From Closterium sp. NIES-65 (lineage: Eukaryota > Streptophyta > Zygnematophyceae > Desmidiales > Closteriaceae), in contig CANXME010000251.1 of NCBI GenBank assembly GCA_948144175.1, positions 55,256-119,255 on the forward strand: DNA of 64,000 nt. Reading direction: 5' to 3'. Under the pieces are notes generated by a model. The model did not search any database, was not told the DNA's origin, and was given only the letters and a program-made list of their open reading frames with translations. This document shows, piece by piece, positions 43,530 to 57,400 of the stretch. The position numbers were made by a program, and so were the translations under genes. The first letter of the stretch is position 1. The number at the start of each line of letters is the position of its first letter.

Positions 43530-46260
43530 TCGCTAGGCCCTTGTTCTTGCAACTTTGCACGCGCTAGGCCCTTGTTCTTTCAACTTTGCACACGCTAGGC
43601 CCTTGTTGTTGAAATTTTGCACTCGCTAGGCCCTTGTTCTTGAAATGTTGCACACACTAGGCCCTTGTTCTTGCAATTTTGCACACGCTAGGCACTTGTT
43701 CTTATATTTTTGCACTCGCTAGGCCCTTGTTCTTGCAATTTTGCACTCACTAGGCCCTTGTTCTTGAAAGTGTGCACATGCTAGGCCCTTGTTCTTGAAA
43801 TTCTGCACACGCTAGGCCCTTGTTCTTGCAATTTTGCACACGCTAGGCTCTTGTTCTTCCAATTTTGCACTCGCTAGGCCCTTGTTCTTGCAATTTTGCA
43901 CATGCTAGGCCCTTCCTCTTGAAAGTTTGCACTCGCTAGGCCCTTGTTCTTGAATTTGTGCACACGCTAGGCCCTTGTCATTGCTATCTTGCACACGCTA
44001 GGCCCTTGTTCTTGAAATATTGCACATGCTAGGCCCTTGTTCTTGCAATTTTGCACACGCTAGGCACTTGTTCTTCCAATTTTGCACTGGCTAGGCCCTT
44101 ATTCTTGCAATTTTGCACTCGCTAGGCCCTTGTTCTTGAAATTGTGCACATGCTAGGCCCTTGTTCTTGCAATTTTGCACACGCTAGGCCCTTGTTTTGC
44201 AATTTTGCACACACTAGGCCCTTGTTCTTCCAATTTTGCACTTGCTAGGCCCTTGTTCTCGCAACTTTGCACATGCTAGGCCCTTGTTCTTGCAATTTTG
44301 CACACACTAGGCCCTTGTTCTTCCAATTTTGCACTCCCTAGGCCCTTGTTATTGCAATTTTGCACACGCTAGGCCCTTGTTCTTCCAATTTTGCACTCAC
44401 TATGCCATTGTTCTTGAAATTTTGCACACGCTAGGCCCTTGTTCTTGCAATTTTGCACACGCTAGGCCCTTGTTCTTGAAATTTCGCACACGCTAGGCCC
44501 TTGTTCTTGAAATTTTGCACACGCTAGGCCCTTGTTCTTGCAATTTTGCACACGCTAGCCCCTTGTTCTTCCAATTTTGCACTCGCTAGGCCCTTGTTCT
44601 TGCAACTTTGCACGTGCTAGGCCCTTGTTCTTTCAACTTTGCACACGCTAGGCCCTTGTTGTTGAAATTTTGCACTCGCTAGGCCCTTGTTCTTGAAATG
44701 TTGCACACACTAGGCCCTTGTTCTTGCAAATTTGCACACGCTAGGCACTTGTTCTTATATTTTTGCACTCGCTAGGCCCTTGTTCTTGCAATTTTGCACT
44801 CGCTAGGCCCTTGTTCTTGAAAGTGTGCACATGCTAGGCCCTTGTTATTGAAATTTTGCACACGCTAGGCCCTTGTTCTTGAAATTCTGCACACGCTAGG
44901 CCTTTGTTCTTGCAATTTTGCACACGCTAGGCTCTTGTTCTTCCAATTTTGCACTCGCTAGGCCCTTGTTCTTGCAATTTTGCACATGCTAGGCCCTTCC
45001 TCTTGAAAGTTTGCACTCGCTAGGCCCTTGTTCTTGAATTTGTGCACACGCTAGGCCCTTGTCATTGCTATTTTGCACACGCTAGGCCCTTGTTCTTCCA
45101 ATTTTGCACTTGCTAGGCCCTTGTTCTCGCAACTTTGCACATGCTAGGCCCTTGTTCTTGCAATTTTGCACACACTAAGCCCTTGTTCTTCCAATTTTGC
45201 ACTCCCTAGGCCCTTGTTTTTGCAATTTTGCACATGCTAGGCCCTTGTTCTTCCAATTTTGCACTCACTATGCCATTGTTCTTGAAATTTTGCACACGCT
45301 AGGCCCTTGTTCTTGCAATTTTGCACACGCTAGGCCCTTGTTCTTGAAATTTCGCACACGCTAGGCCCTTGTTCTTGAAATTTTGCACACGCTAGGCCCT
45401 TGTTCTTGCAATTTTGCACACGCTAGCCCCTTGTTCTTCCAATTTTGCACTCGCTAGGCCCTTGTTCTTGCAACTTTGCACGTGCTAGGCCCTTGTTCTT
45501 TCAACTTTGCACACGCTAGGCCCTTGTTGTTGAAATTTTGCACTCGCTAGGCCCTTGTTCTTGAAATGTTGCACACACTAGGCCCTTGTTCTTGCAATTT
45601 TGCACACGCTAGGCACTTGTTCTTATATTTTTGCACTCGCTAGGCCCTTGTTCTTGCAATTTTGCACTCGCTAGGCCCTTGTTCTTGAAAGTGTGCACAT
45701 GCTAGGCCCTTGTTATTGAAATTTTGCACACGCTAGGCCCTTGTTCTTGAAATTCTGCACACGCTAGGCCTTTGTTCTTGCAATTTTGCACACGCTAGGC
45801 TCTTGTTCTTCCAATTTTGCACTCGCTAGGCCCTTGTTCTTGCAATTTTGCACATGCTAGGCCCTTCCTCTTGAAAGTTTGCACTCGCTAGGCCCTTGTT
45901 CTTGAATTTGTGCACACGCTAGGCCCTTGTCATTGCTATTTTGCACACGCTAGGCCCTTGTTCTTCCAATTTTGCACTTGCTAGGCCCTTGTTCTCGCAA
46001 CTTTGCACATGCTAGGCCCTTGTTCTTGCAATTTTGCACACACTAAGCCCTTGTTCTTCCAATTTTGCACTCCCTAGGCCCTTGTTATTGCAATTTTGCA
46101 CATGCTAGGCCCTTGTTCTTCCAATTTTGCACTCACTATGCCATTGTTCTTGAAATTTTGCACACGCTAGGCCCTTGTTCTTGCAATTTTGCACACGCTA
46201 GGCCCTTGTTCTTGAAATTTCGCACACGCTAGGCCCTTGTTCTTGAAATTTTGCACACGC
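43530..46260. repeat. 868-bp (28-unit) higher-order repeat within Sat31
   Basis: The marker CACTATGCCATTG occurs at about 44397, 45265 and 46133, exactly 868 bp apart. Other markers travel with it: CTTATATTTTTGC, GAAAGTGTGCACATG, CCCTTCCTCTTG, TTGTCATTGC and CACTCCCTAGG. 868 = 28 x 31, so this is a regular higher-order unit in about three copies. Confidence 0.87.
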
Positions 46261-48800
46261 TAGGCCCTTGTTCTTGCTATTTTGAACACGCTAGGCCCGT
46301 ACTCTTCCAATTTTGCACTCGCTAGGCCCTTGTTTTTGAAATTTTGCACATGCTTGGCCCTTGTTCTTGAAATTTTGCACGTGCTTGGCCCTTGTTCTTG
46401 CAATATTGCACACGCTAGGCCCTTGTTCATGCAATTTTGCACTCGCTAGGCCCTTGTTCTTGCTATTTTGCACACGCTAGGCCCTTGTTCTTGAAATTTT
46501 GCACATGCTAGGCCCTTGTTCTTGCTATTTTGCACATGCTAGGTCCTTGTTCTTCCAGTTTTTCACATGCTATGCCCTTGTTCTTGAAATGTTGCACTCG
46601 GTATGTCCTTGTTCTTCCAATTTTGCACTCGCTAGGCCCTTGTTCTTGAAATTTTGCATGCGCTAGGCCCTTGTTCTTGCAATTTTGCACACGCTAGGCC
46701 CTTGTTCTTCCAATTTTGCACTGGCTAGGCCCTTGTTCTTGCAATTTTGCACACGCTAGGCCCTTATTCTTGCAATTTTGCACACGCTAGGCCCTTGTTC
46801 TTGAAATTTTGCATACGCTAGGCCCTTGTTCTTGCACTTTTGCACACGCTAGGCACTTGTTCTTCCAATTTTGCACTCGCTAGGCCCTTGATCTTGAAAT
46901 TTTACACACGCTAGACCCTTGTTCTTGCAATTTTGCACACGCTAGGCCCTTGTTCTTCCAATTTTGCACTCGCTAGGCCCCTGTTCTTTCAATTTTGCAC
47001 ACGCTAGGCCCTTGTTCTTGCAATTTTGCACACGCTAGGCCCTTGTTCTTGAAATTTTGCACTCGCTAGGCCCTTGTTCTTGAAAGTTTGCACACGCTAG
47101 GCCCTTGTTCTTGCTATTTTGCACACGCTAGGCCCTTGTTCTTCCAATTTTGCACTTGCTAGGCCCTTGTTCTTGCAATTGTGCACACGCTAGGCCCTTG
47201 TTCTTCTAATTTTGCACTCACTAGGCCCTTGTTCTTGCAATTTTGCAGGCGCTTGGCCCTTGTTCTTGCAATTTTGCACATGCTAGGCCCTTGCTCTTGA
47301 AATTTTGTACTCGCTAGGCCCTTGTTCTTGAAGTTTTGCACACGCTAGGCCCTTGTCCTTGCTATATTGCACACGCTAGGCCCTTGTTATTGAAATGTTG
47401 CACACGCTAGGCCCTTGTTCTTGAAATTTGGCACACGCTAGGCACTTGTTCTTCCAATTTTGCACTCGCTAGGCCCTTGTTCTTGCAATTTTGCACTCGC
47501 TAGGCCCTTGTTCTTGAAATTGTGCAAACGCTAGGCCCTTGTTCTTGCAATTTTGCACACGCTAGGCCCTTGTTCCTGCAATTTTGCACACGCTAGGCAC
47601 TTGTTCTTCCAATTTTGCACTCGCTAGGCCCTTGTTCTTGCAATTTTGCACTCACTAGGCCCTTGTTCTTGAAATTGTGCAAACGCTAGGCCCTTGTTCT
47701 TGCAATTTTGCACACGCTAGGCTCTTGTTCTTGCAATTTTGCACACGCTAGGCACTTGTTCTTCCAATTTTGCACTCGCTAGGCCCTTGTGTATGAAATT
47801 TTGCACACACTAGGCCCTAGTTCTTGCAATTTTGCACACACTAGGCCCTTTTTTCTTCCAATTTTGCACTCGCTAGGTCCTTGTTCTTGCAATTTTGCAC
47901 ACGCTAGGCCCTTGTTCTTGCAATTTTGCACACACTAGGCCCTTGTTCTTCCAATTTTGCACTCCCTAGGCCCTTGTTTTTGCAATTTTGCACACGCTAG
48001 GCCCTTGTTCTTCCAATTGTGCACTCGCTATGCCATTGTTCTTGAAATTTTGCACACGCTAGGCCCTTGTTCTTGCAATTTTGCACACGCTAGGCCCTTG
48101 TTCTTGAGATTTTTCACACGCTAGGCCCTTGTTCTTGAAATTTTGCACACGCTAGGCCCTTGATCTTGCTATTTTGAACACGCTAGGCCCGTGTTCTTCC
48201 AATTTTGCACTCGCTAGGCCCTTGTTCTTGAAATTTTGCACATGCTTGGCCCTTGTTCTTGAACTTTTGCACTTGCTTGGCCCTTGTTCTTGCAATATTG
48301 CACACGCTAGGCCCTTGTTCATGCAATTTTGCACTCGCTAGGCCCTTGTTCTTGCTATTTTGCACACGCTAGGCCCTTGTTCTTGAAATTTTGCACATGT
48401 TAGGCCCTTGTTCTTGCTATTTTGCACATGCTAGGCCCTTGTTCTTCCAGTTTTGCACATGCTATGCCCTTGTTCTCGAAATGTTGCACTCGGTAGGTCC
48501 TTGTTCATCCAATTTTGCACTCGCTAGGCCCTTGTTCTTGAAATTTTGCACACGCTAGGCCCTTGTTCTTGCAATTTTGCACACGCTAGGTTGTTCTTCC
48601 AACTTTGCACTCGCTAGGCCCTTGTTCTTGCAATTTTGCACACGCTAGGCCCTTGTTCTTGCAATTTTGCACACGCTAAGCCCTTGTTCTTGCACTTTTG
48701 CACACCCCAGGCACTTGTTCTTCCAATTTTGCACTCGCTAGGCCCTTGTTCTTGAAATTTTGCACACGCTAGGCCCTTGTTCTTGCAATTTTGCACACGC
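46260..48800. repeat. 1892-bp duplication within Sat31
   Basis: The variant set at 46260-46700 (TTTTGAACACGCTAGGCCCG, CATGCTTGGCC, CAATATTGCAC, CACTCGGTAGG-like) recurs at 48152-48590 with offset 1892 bp (61 units plus 1 bp). Confidence 0.8.
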
Positions 48801-51519
48801 TAGGCCCTTGTTCTTCCAATTTTGCACTCGCTAGGCCCCTGTTCTTGCAATTTTGCACACGCTAGGCCCTTGTTCTTGCAATTTTGCACACGCTAGGCCC
48901 TTGTTCTTGAAATTTTGCACTCGCTAGGCCCTTGTTCTTGAAATTTTGCACACGCTAGGCCCTTGTTCTTGCTATTTTGCACATGCTAGGCCCTTGTTCT
49001 TCCAATTTTGCACTCGCTAGGCCCTTGTTCTTGCAATTGTGCACACGCTAGGCCCTTATTCTTCGAATTTTGCACTCACTAGGCCCTTGTTCTTGCAAAT
49101 TTGCACGCGCTAGGCCCTTGTTCTTGCAATTTTGCACATGCTAGGCCCTTGCTCTTGAACATTTGCACTCGCTAGGCCCTTGTTCTTGAAATTTTGCACA
49201 CGCTAGGCCCTTGTCCTTGCTATTTTGCATACGCTAGGCCCTTGTTTTTGAAATGTTGCACACGCTATGCCTTTGTTCTTGCAATTTTGCACACGCTAGG
49301 CACTTGTTCTTCCAATTTTGCACTCGCTAGGCCCTTGTTCTTGCAATTTTGCACTCGCTAGGCCCTTGTTCTTGAAATTGTGCACACGCTAGGCCCTTGT
49401 TCTTGCAATTTTGCACGCGCTAGGCCCTTGTTCTTGCAATTTTGCACACGCTAGGCCCTTGTTCTTCCAATTTTGCACTCGCTAGGAACTTTTTCTTGCA
49501 ATTTTGCACATGCTAGGCCCTTGCTCTTGAAATTTTGCACACGCTAGGCCCTTGTCCTTGCTATTTTGCACACGCTAGGCCCTTGTTCTTCCAATTCTGC
49601 ACTCGCTAGGCCCTTGTTTTTGAAATGTTGCACACGCTAGGCCCTTGTTCTTGCAATTTTGCACACGCTAGGCACTTGTTCTTCCAATTTTGCACTCGCT
49701 AGGCCCTTGTTCTTGCAATTTTGCACACGCTAGGCCCTTGTTCTTGAAATTTTGCACACGCTAGGCCCTTGTTCTTGCACTATTGCACACGATAGGCACT
49801 TGTTCTTCCAATTTCGCACACGCTAGGCCCTTGTTCTTGCAATTTTGCTCACGCTAGGCTCTTGTTCTTCCAATTGTGCACTCGCTAGGCCCTGGTTCTT
49901 GCAATTTTGCACACGCTAGGCCCTTGTTCTTGAAATTTTGCACTCGCTAGGCCCTTCTTCTTGAAATTTTGCACACGCTAGGCCCTTGTTCTTGCTATTT
50001 TGCACACGCTAGGCCCTTGTTCTTCCAACTTTGCACTCACTAGGACCTTGTTCTTGCAATTCTGCACACGCTAGGCCCTTATTCTTCCAATTTTGCACTC
50101 GATCGGCCCTTGTTTTTGCAATTTTGCATACGCTAGGCCCTTGTTCTTGCAATTTTGCACACGCTAGACCCTTGCTCTTCAAATTTTGCACTCGCTAGGA
50201 CCTTGTTCTTTAAATTTTGCACACGCTAGGCCCTTGTCCTTGCTTTTTGCACACCGGTTAAATACACGGTGGGTTTAACACACGGTGGGTTGAACACACT
50301 GTAGGTTTAACACACCGTGGGTTTAACACACGGTGGGTTTAACACACGGTGGGTTGAACACACGGTGGGTTGAATACACGATGGGTTTAACACACGGTGG
50401 GTTTAACACACGGTAGGTTTAACACCCGGTGGGTTTAACACACGAAGGGTTTAACACACAGTCGGTTGAACACACGGTGGGTTTATCACATGTGGGTTTA
50501 ACACATGGTGGGTTTAACACACGATGGGTTTAACACACGGTGGGTTTAACACACGGTGGGTTTAACACACGGTGGGTTTAACACACGGTGGGTTGAGCAC
50601 ACGGTGGGTTGAACACACAATGGGTTTAACACACGGTGGGTTTTTCACAAAGTGGGTTTAACACATGGTGGGTTGAACACACGGTGGGTTGAACACAGGG
50701 TAGGTTTTTCACACGGTGGGGTTAACACACGGTGGGTTGAACACACGGTAGGTTTAACACACAGTGGGTTAAATACATGGTGGGTTTAACAGACGGTGGG
50801 TTGAACACACGGTGGGTTTAACACACGGTGGGTTGAACACACGGTATGTTTAACACACGGTGAGTTTAACACACGGTGGGTTTAACACACGGTGGGTTGA
50901 ACACACGGTGGGTTGAATACACGGTGGGTTTAACACACGGTGGGTTTAACACACGGTAGGTTTATAACACGGTGGGTTTAACACACGGTGGGTTTAACAC
51001 ACGGTGGGTTTAACACACGGTGGGTTTAACACACGGTGGGTTTAACACACGGTGGGTTGAACACACGGTGGGTTTAACACACGGTGGATTTAACACACGG
51101 TGGGTTTAACACACGGTGGGTTTAACACACGATGGGCTTAACACACGGTGGGTTTAACACACGGTGGATTTAACACACGGTGGGTTTAATACACGGTGGG
51201 TTTAACACACGGTGGGTTTAACACACGGTGGGTTTAACACACGGTGGGTTTAACACACGGTGGGTTTAACACACGGTGGGTTTAACATACGGTGGGTTGA
51301 ACACACGGTGGGTTGAACACACGGTGGGTTTAACACACGGTGGGTTTAACATACGGTGGGTTGAACACACGGTGGGTTGAACACACGGTGGGTTTAACAC
51401 ACGGTGGGTTTAACACACGGTGGGTTTAACACACGGTGGGTTTAACACACGGTGGGTTTAACACACGGTGGGTTGAACACACAGTGGGTTGAACACACAG
51501 TGGGTTTAACACACGGTGG

Positions 51520-52725
51520 TTTTAACACATGGTGGGTTTAACACACGGTGGGTTGAACACACGGTGGGTTGAATACACGGTGGGTTTTTCACACGGTGGG
51601 TTTAACACACGGTGGGTTGAACACACGGTGGGTTGAACACATGGTGGGTTTAACACAGGGTGGGTTGAACACACGGTGGGTTGAACACACGGTGGGTTGA
51701 ACACACGGTGGGTGGGTTGAACACACGGTGGGTTGAACACACGGTGTGTTGAACACACGGTGGGTTTAACACACGGTGGGTTGAACACACGGTGGGTTGA
51801 ACACACGGTGGGTTGAACACACGGTGGGTTGAACACACGGTAGGTTGAACACACGGTGGGTTTAACACACGGTGGGTTTAACACACGGTGGGCTTAACAC
51901 ACGGTGGGTTTAACACACGGTGGGTTTAACACACGGTGGGTTTAACACACGGTGGGTTTAACACACGGTGGGTTGAACACACGGTGGGTTGAACACACGG
52001 TGGGTTTAACACACGGTGGGTTTAACACACGGTGGGTTTAACACACGGTGGGTCTAACACACGGTGGGTTTAACACACGGTGGGCTGAACACATGGTGGG
52101 CTGAACACACGGTGTATTGAACACACGGTGGGTTGAACACACGGTGGGTTCAACACACGGTGGGTTGAACACACGGTGGGTTGAACACACGGTGGGTTGA
52201 ACACACGGTGGATTGAACACACGGTGGGTTGAACACACGGTGGGTTGAACACACGGTAGGTTGAACACACGGTGGGTTTAACACACGGTTGGTTGAACAC
52301 ACGGTGGGTTGAACACACGGTGTGTTGAACACCCGATGGGTTGAACACACGGTGGGTTTAACACACGGTGGGTTGAACACACTGTGGGTTGAACACACGG
52401 TAGGTTGAACACACGGTGGATTGAACACACGGTGGGTTTAACACACGGTGGGTTGAACACACGGTGGGTTGAACACACGGTGGGTTTAACACAGGGTGGG
52501 TTGAACATACGGTGGGTTGAACACACGGTAGGTTGAACACACGGTGGGTGGGTTGAACACACGGTGGGTTGAACACACGGTGTGTTGAACACACGGTGGG
52601 TTTAACACACGGTGGGTTGAACACACGGTGGGTTGAACACACGGTGGGTTGAACACACGGTGGGTTGAACACACGGTAGGTTGAACACACGGTGGGTTTA
52701 ACACACGGTGGGTTTAACACACGGT
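51520..52725. repeat. 836-bp offset duplication within Sat16
   Basis: The pattern of TTTA/TTGA and length variants at 51522-51884 recurs at 52358-52720, including the 20-bp marker unit GGTGGGTGGGTTGAACACAC at 51707 and 52543. Confidence 0.78.
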
Positions 52726-55230
52726 GGGTTTAACACACGGTGGGCTTAACACACGGTGGGTTTAACACACGGTGGGTTTAACACACGGTGGGTTTAACAC
52801 ACGGTGGGTTTAACACACGGTGGGTTTAACACACGGTGGGTTGAACACACGGTGGGTTTAAAAAGGGTGGGTTTAACACACGGTGGGTTTAACCCACGGT
52901 GGGTTTAACACACGGTGGGTTTAACACACGGTGGGTTTAACACACGGTGGGTTTAACACACGGTGGGTTAAACACACGGTGGGTTTAACACACGGTGGGT
53001 TTAACACACGGTGGGTTTAACACACGGTGGGTTTGACACACGGTGGGTTTAACACACGGTGGGTTTAACACACGGTGGGCTGAACACATGGTGGGTTGAA
53101 CACACGGTGTGTTGAACACACGGTGGGTTGAACACACGGTGGGTTTAACACACGGTGGGTTGAACACACGGTGGGTTGAACACACGGTGGGTTGAACACA
53201 CGGTGGATTGAACACACGGTGGGTTGAACACTCAGTAGGTTGAACACACGGTAGGTTGAACACACGGTGGGTTTAACACACGGTAGGTTGAACACACGGT
53301 GGGTTGAACACACGGTGGGTTGAACACACGGTAGGTTGAACACACGGTGTGTTGAACACACGGTGGGTTGAACACATGGTGGGTTGAACACACGGTAGGT
53401 ATAACACACGGTGGGTTGAACACACAGTGGATTGAACACACGGTGGGTTGAACACACGGTAGGTTTAACACACGGTGTGTTGAACACACGGTGGGTTGAA
53501 TACACGGTGGGTTGAACACACGGTAGGTTGAACACACGGTGTGTTGAACACACGGTGGGTTGAACACACGGTGGGTTGAACACACGGTGTGTTGAACACA
53601 CGGTGTGTTCAACACACGGTGGATTGAACATACGGTAGGATGAACACACGGTAGGTTGAACACACGGTGGGTTGAACACACGGTGGATTGAACACACGGT
53701 GGGTTGAACACACGGTGGGTTGAACACACGGTGGGTTGAACACACGGTGGGTTTAACACACGGTGGGTTGAGCACACGATAGGTTGAACACACGGTGGAT
53801 TGAACACACGGTGGGTCTAACACACGGTGGGTTGAACACACGGTGGGTTGAACACACGGTGGGTTTAACACAGGGTGGGTTGAACACACGGTGGGTTGAA
53901 CACACGGTGGGTTGAACACACGGTGGGTGGGTTGAACACACGGTGGGTTGAACACACGGTGTGTTGAACACACGGTGGGTTTAACACACGGTGGGTTGAA
54001 CACACGGTGGGTTGAACACACGGTGGGTTGAACACACGGTTGGTTGAACACACGGTAGGTTGAACACACGGTGGGCTTAACACACGGTGGGTTTAACACA
54101 CGGTGGGTTTCACACACGGTGGGTTTAACACATGGTGGGTTTAACACACGGTGGGTTGAACACACGGTGGGTTTAAAACACGGTGGGTTTAACACACGGT
54201 GGGTTTAACACACGGTGGGTTTAACACACGGTGGGTTTAACACACAGTGGGTTTAACACACGGTGGGTTTAACACACGGTGGGTTTAACACACGGTAGGT
54301 TTAACACACGGTGGGTTTAACACACGGTGGGTTTAACACACGGTGGGCTGAACACATGGTGGGTTGAACACACGGTGTGTTGAACACACGTTGGGTTGAA
54401 CACACGGTGGGTTTAACACACGGTGGGTTGAACACACGGTGGGTTGAACACACGGTGGGTTGAACACACGGTGGATTGAACACACGGTGGGTTGAACACA
54501 CGGTGGGTTGAACACACGGTAGGTTGAACACACGGTGGGTTTAACACACGGTTGGTTGAACACACGGTGGGTTGAACACACGGTGTGTTGAACACCCGGT
54601 GGGTTGAACACACGGTGGGTTTAAGACACGGTGGGTTGAACACACAGTCGGTTGAACACACGGTGGGTTGAACACACTGTGGGTTGAACACACGGTAGGT
54701 TTAACACACGGTGGGTTGAATACACGGTAGGTTTAACACACGGTGGGTTTAACACACGGTGGGTTTAACACACGGTGGGTTTAACACACGGTGGGTTTAA
54801 CACACGTAAGTTTAAAACACGGTGGGTTTAACACACGGTGGGCTGAACACATGGTGGGTTGAACACACGGTGTGTTGAACACACGGTGGGTTGAACACAC
54901 GGTGGGTTTAACACACGCTGGGTTTAACACACGGTGGGTTGAACACACGGTGGGTTTAACACACGGTGGATTTAACACACGGTGGGTTTAACACACGGTG
55001 GATTTAACACATGGTGGGTTTAACACATGGTGGGTTTAACACATGGTGGGTTGAACACACGGTGGGTAGAACACACGGTGGGTTGAACACACGGTGGGTT
55101 GAACACACGGTGGGTTGAACACACGGTGGGCTAAACACACGGTGGGTTGAACACACGGTGGGTTGAACACACGGTGGGTTGAACACACGGTGGGTTGAGC
55201 ACACGGTGCGTTTAACACACGGTGGGTTGA
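52270..55230. repeat. Large Sat16 segment, duplicated about 7.2 kb downstream
   Basis: This 3-kb stretch recurs at about 59500-62430. The offset is 7226 bp on the left and 7195 bp from about 53000 onwards, a change of 31 bp that fits the loss of about two units. Even rare units (GTAGGTATAAC, GTAGGATGAAC, GGTGTGTTCAAC, GTTGGTTGAAC) are in the same order. Confidence 0.86.
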
Positions 55231-57400
55231 ACACACGGTAGGTTTAACGCACGGTGGGTTTAGCACACGGTGGGTTGAACACACGGTGGGTTTAACACAC
55301 GGAAGGTTTAACACACGGTGGGTTGAACCCACGGTGTGTTGAACACACGGTGGATTTAACACACGGTGGGTTGAACACACGGTGGGTTGAACACACGGTG
55401 GGTTGAACACACGGTGGGTTGAACACACGGTGGGTTTAACACACGGTGGGTTTAACACACGGTGGGTTGAACACACGGTAGGTTGAACACACGGTGGGTT
55501 GAACACACGGTGGGTTTAACACACGGTGGGTTTAACACACGGTGGGTTTAACACACGGTGGGTTTAACACACGGTGGGTTGAACACACGGTGGGTTGAAG
55601 ACACGGTGTGTTGAACACACGGTGGGTTGAACACACTGTGGGTTGAACACACGGTAGGTTGAGCACACGGTGGGTTGAACACACGGTGGGTTTAACACAC
55701 GGTGGGTTTAACACACGGTGGGTTTAACACACGGTGGGTTGAACACACGGTGGGTTTAACACACGGTGGGTTTAACACACGGTGGGCTGAACACATGGTG
55801 GGTTGAACACACGGTGTGTTGAACACACGGTGGGTTGAACACACGGCGGGTTTAACACACGGAAGGTTTAACACACGGTGGGTTGAACCCACGGTGTGTT
55901 GAACACACGGTGGATTTAACACACGGTGGGTTGAACACACGGTGGGTTGAACACACGGTGGGTTGAACACACGGTGGGTTGAACACACGGTGGGTTTAAC
56001 ACACGGTGGGTTTAACACACGGTGGGTTGAACACACGGTAGGTTGAACACACGGTGGGTTGAACACACGGTGGGTTTAACACACGGTGGGTTTAACACAC
56101 GGTGGGTTTAACACACGGTGGGTTTAACACACGGTGGGTTGAACACACGGTGGGTTGAAGACACGGTGTGTTGAACACACGGTGGGTTGAACACACTGTG
56201 GGTTGAACACACGGTAGGTTGAGCACACGGTGGGTTGAACACACGGTGGGTTTAACACACGGTGGGTTTAACACACGGTGGGTTTAACACACGGTGGGTT
56301 GAACACACGGTGGGTTTAACACACGGTGGGTTTAACACACGGTGGGCTGAACACATGGTGGGTTGAACACACGGTGTGTTGAACACACGGTGGGTTGAAC
56401 ACACGGTGGGTTTAACACACGCTGGGTTTAACACACGGTGGGTTGAACACACGGTGGGTTTAACACACGGTGGATTTAACACACGGTGGGTTTAACACAC
56501 GGTGGATTTAACACATGGTGGGTTTAACACATGGTGGGTTTAACACATGGTGGGTTGAACACACGGTGGGTAGAACACACGGTGGGTTGAACACACGGTG
56601 GGTTGAACACACGGTGGGTTGAACACACGGTGGGCTAAACACACGGTGGGTTGAACACACGGTGGGTTGAACACACGGTGGGTTGAACACACGGTGGGTT
56701 GAGCACACGGTGCGTTTAACACACGGTGGGTTGAACACACGGTAGGTTTAACGCACGGTGGGTTTAGCACACGGTGGGTTGAACACACGGTGGGTTTAAC
56801 ACACGGAAGGTTTAACACACGGTGGGTTGAACCCACGGTGTGTTGAACACACGGTGGATTTAACACACGGTGGGTTGAACACACGGTGGGTTGAACACAC
56901 GGTGGGTTGAACACACGGTGGGTTGAACACACGGTGGGTTTAACACACGGTGGGTTTAACACACGGTGGGTTGAACACACGGTAGGTTGAACACACGGTG
57001 GGTTGAACACACGGTGGGTTTAACACACGGTGGGTTTAACACACGGTGGGTTTAACACACGGTGGGTTTAACACACGGTGGGTTGAACACACGGTGGGTT
57101 GAAGACACGGTGTGTTGAACACACGGTGGGTTGAACACACTGTGGGTTGAACACACGGTAGGTTGAGCACACGGTGGGTTGAACACACGGTGGGTTTAAC
57201 ACACGGTGGGTTTAACACACGGTGGGTTTAACACACGGTGGGTTGAACACACGGTGGGTTTAACACACGGTGGGTTTAACACACGGTGGGCTGAACACAT
57301 GGTGGGTTGAACACACGGTGTGTTGAACACACGGTGGGTTGAACACACGGCGGGTTTAACACACGGTGGGTTGAACACACGGTGGGTTGAACACACGGTG
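54780..57400. repeat. Nested 560-bp and 1504-bp duplications within Sat16
   Basis: Blocks at 55532, 56092 and 57036 share the same string (GTTGAAGACACGG, CACTGTGGG, GTAGGTTGAGC); the offsets are 560 (35 x 16) and 1504 (94 x 16) bp. The block at 55004-55506 likewise recurs at 56508-57010. Confidence 0.85.

Larger units (their letters stand above)
31388..50255. repeat. Sat31 satellite array, block 2 (about 600 units)
   Basis: About 18.9 kb of uninterrupted 31-bp direct repeats of the same type as block 1. Units vary in the positions named there and some lose or gain one or two bases (for example CTAGAAGTTTGC, and TAGGTTGTTC near 48590). Local sets of variants recur as larger duplications of 868, 1145 and 1892 bp. 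I see no transposon, gene or unique sequence in it. On the minus strand TAG, from CTAGG, closes each frame about every 93 bp, so its 60- to 90-codon open frames are by-products. Confidence 0.95.

Noticed and set aside
24970-50255. 60- to 96-codon minus-strand frames in Sat31 with a 31-residue repeat
   Set aside because: They run only between successive in-frame TAG codons from CTAGG, every third unit. Length follows from the period and nothing else supports coding.
24970-50255. CRISPR-like regular repeats
   Set aside because: Units are contiguous with no unique spacers between them, and the setting is eukaryotic.
53065-54195. 376-codon Cys-rich repeat frame in Sat16
   Set aside because: Pure 16-residue repeat with no leader, unique domain or consistent start; overlapping frames in the other minus phases are also open. 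Treated as a by-product of the satellite.
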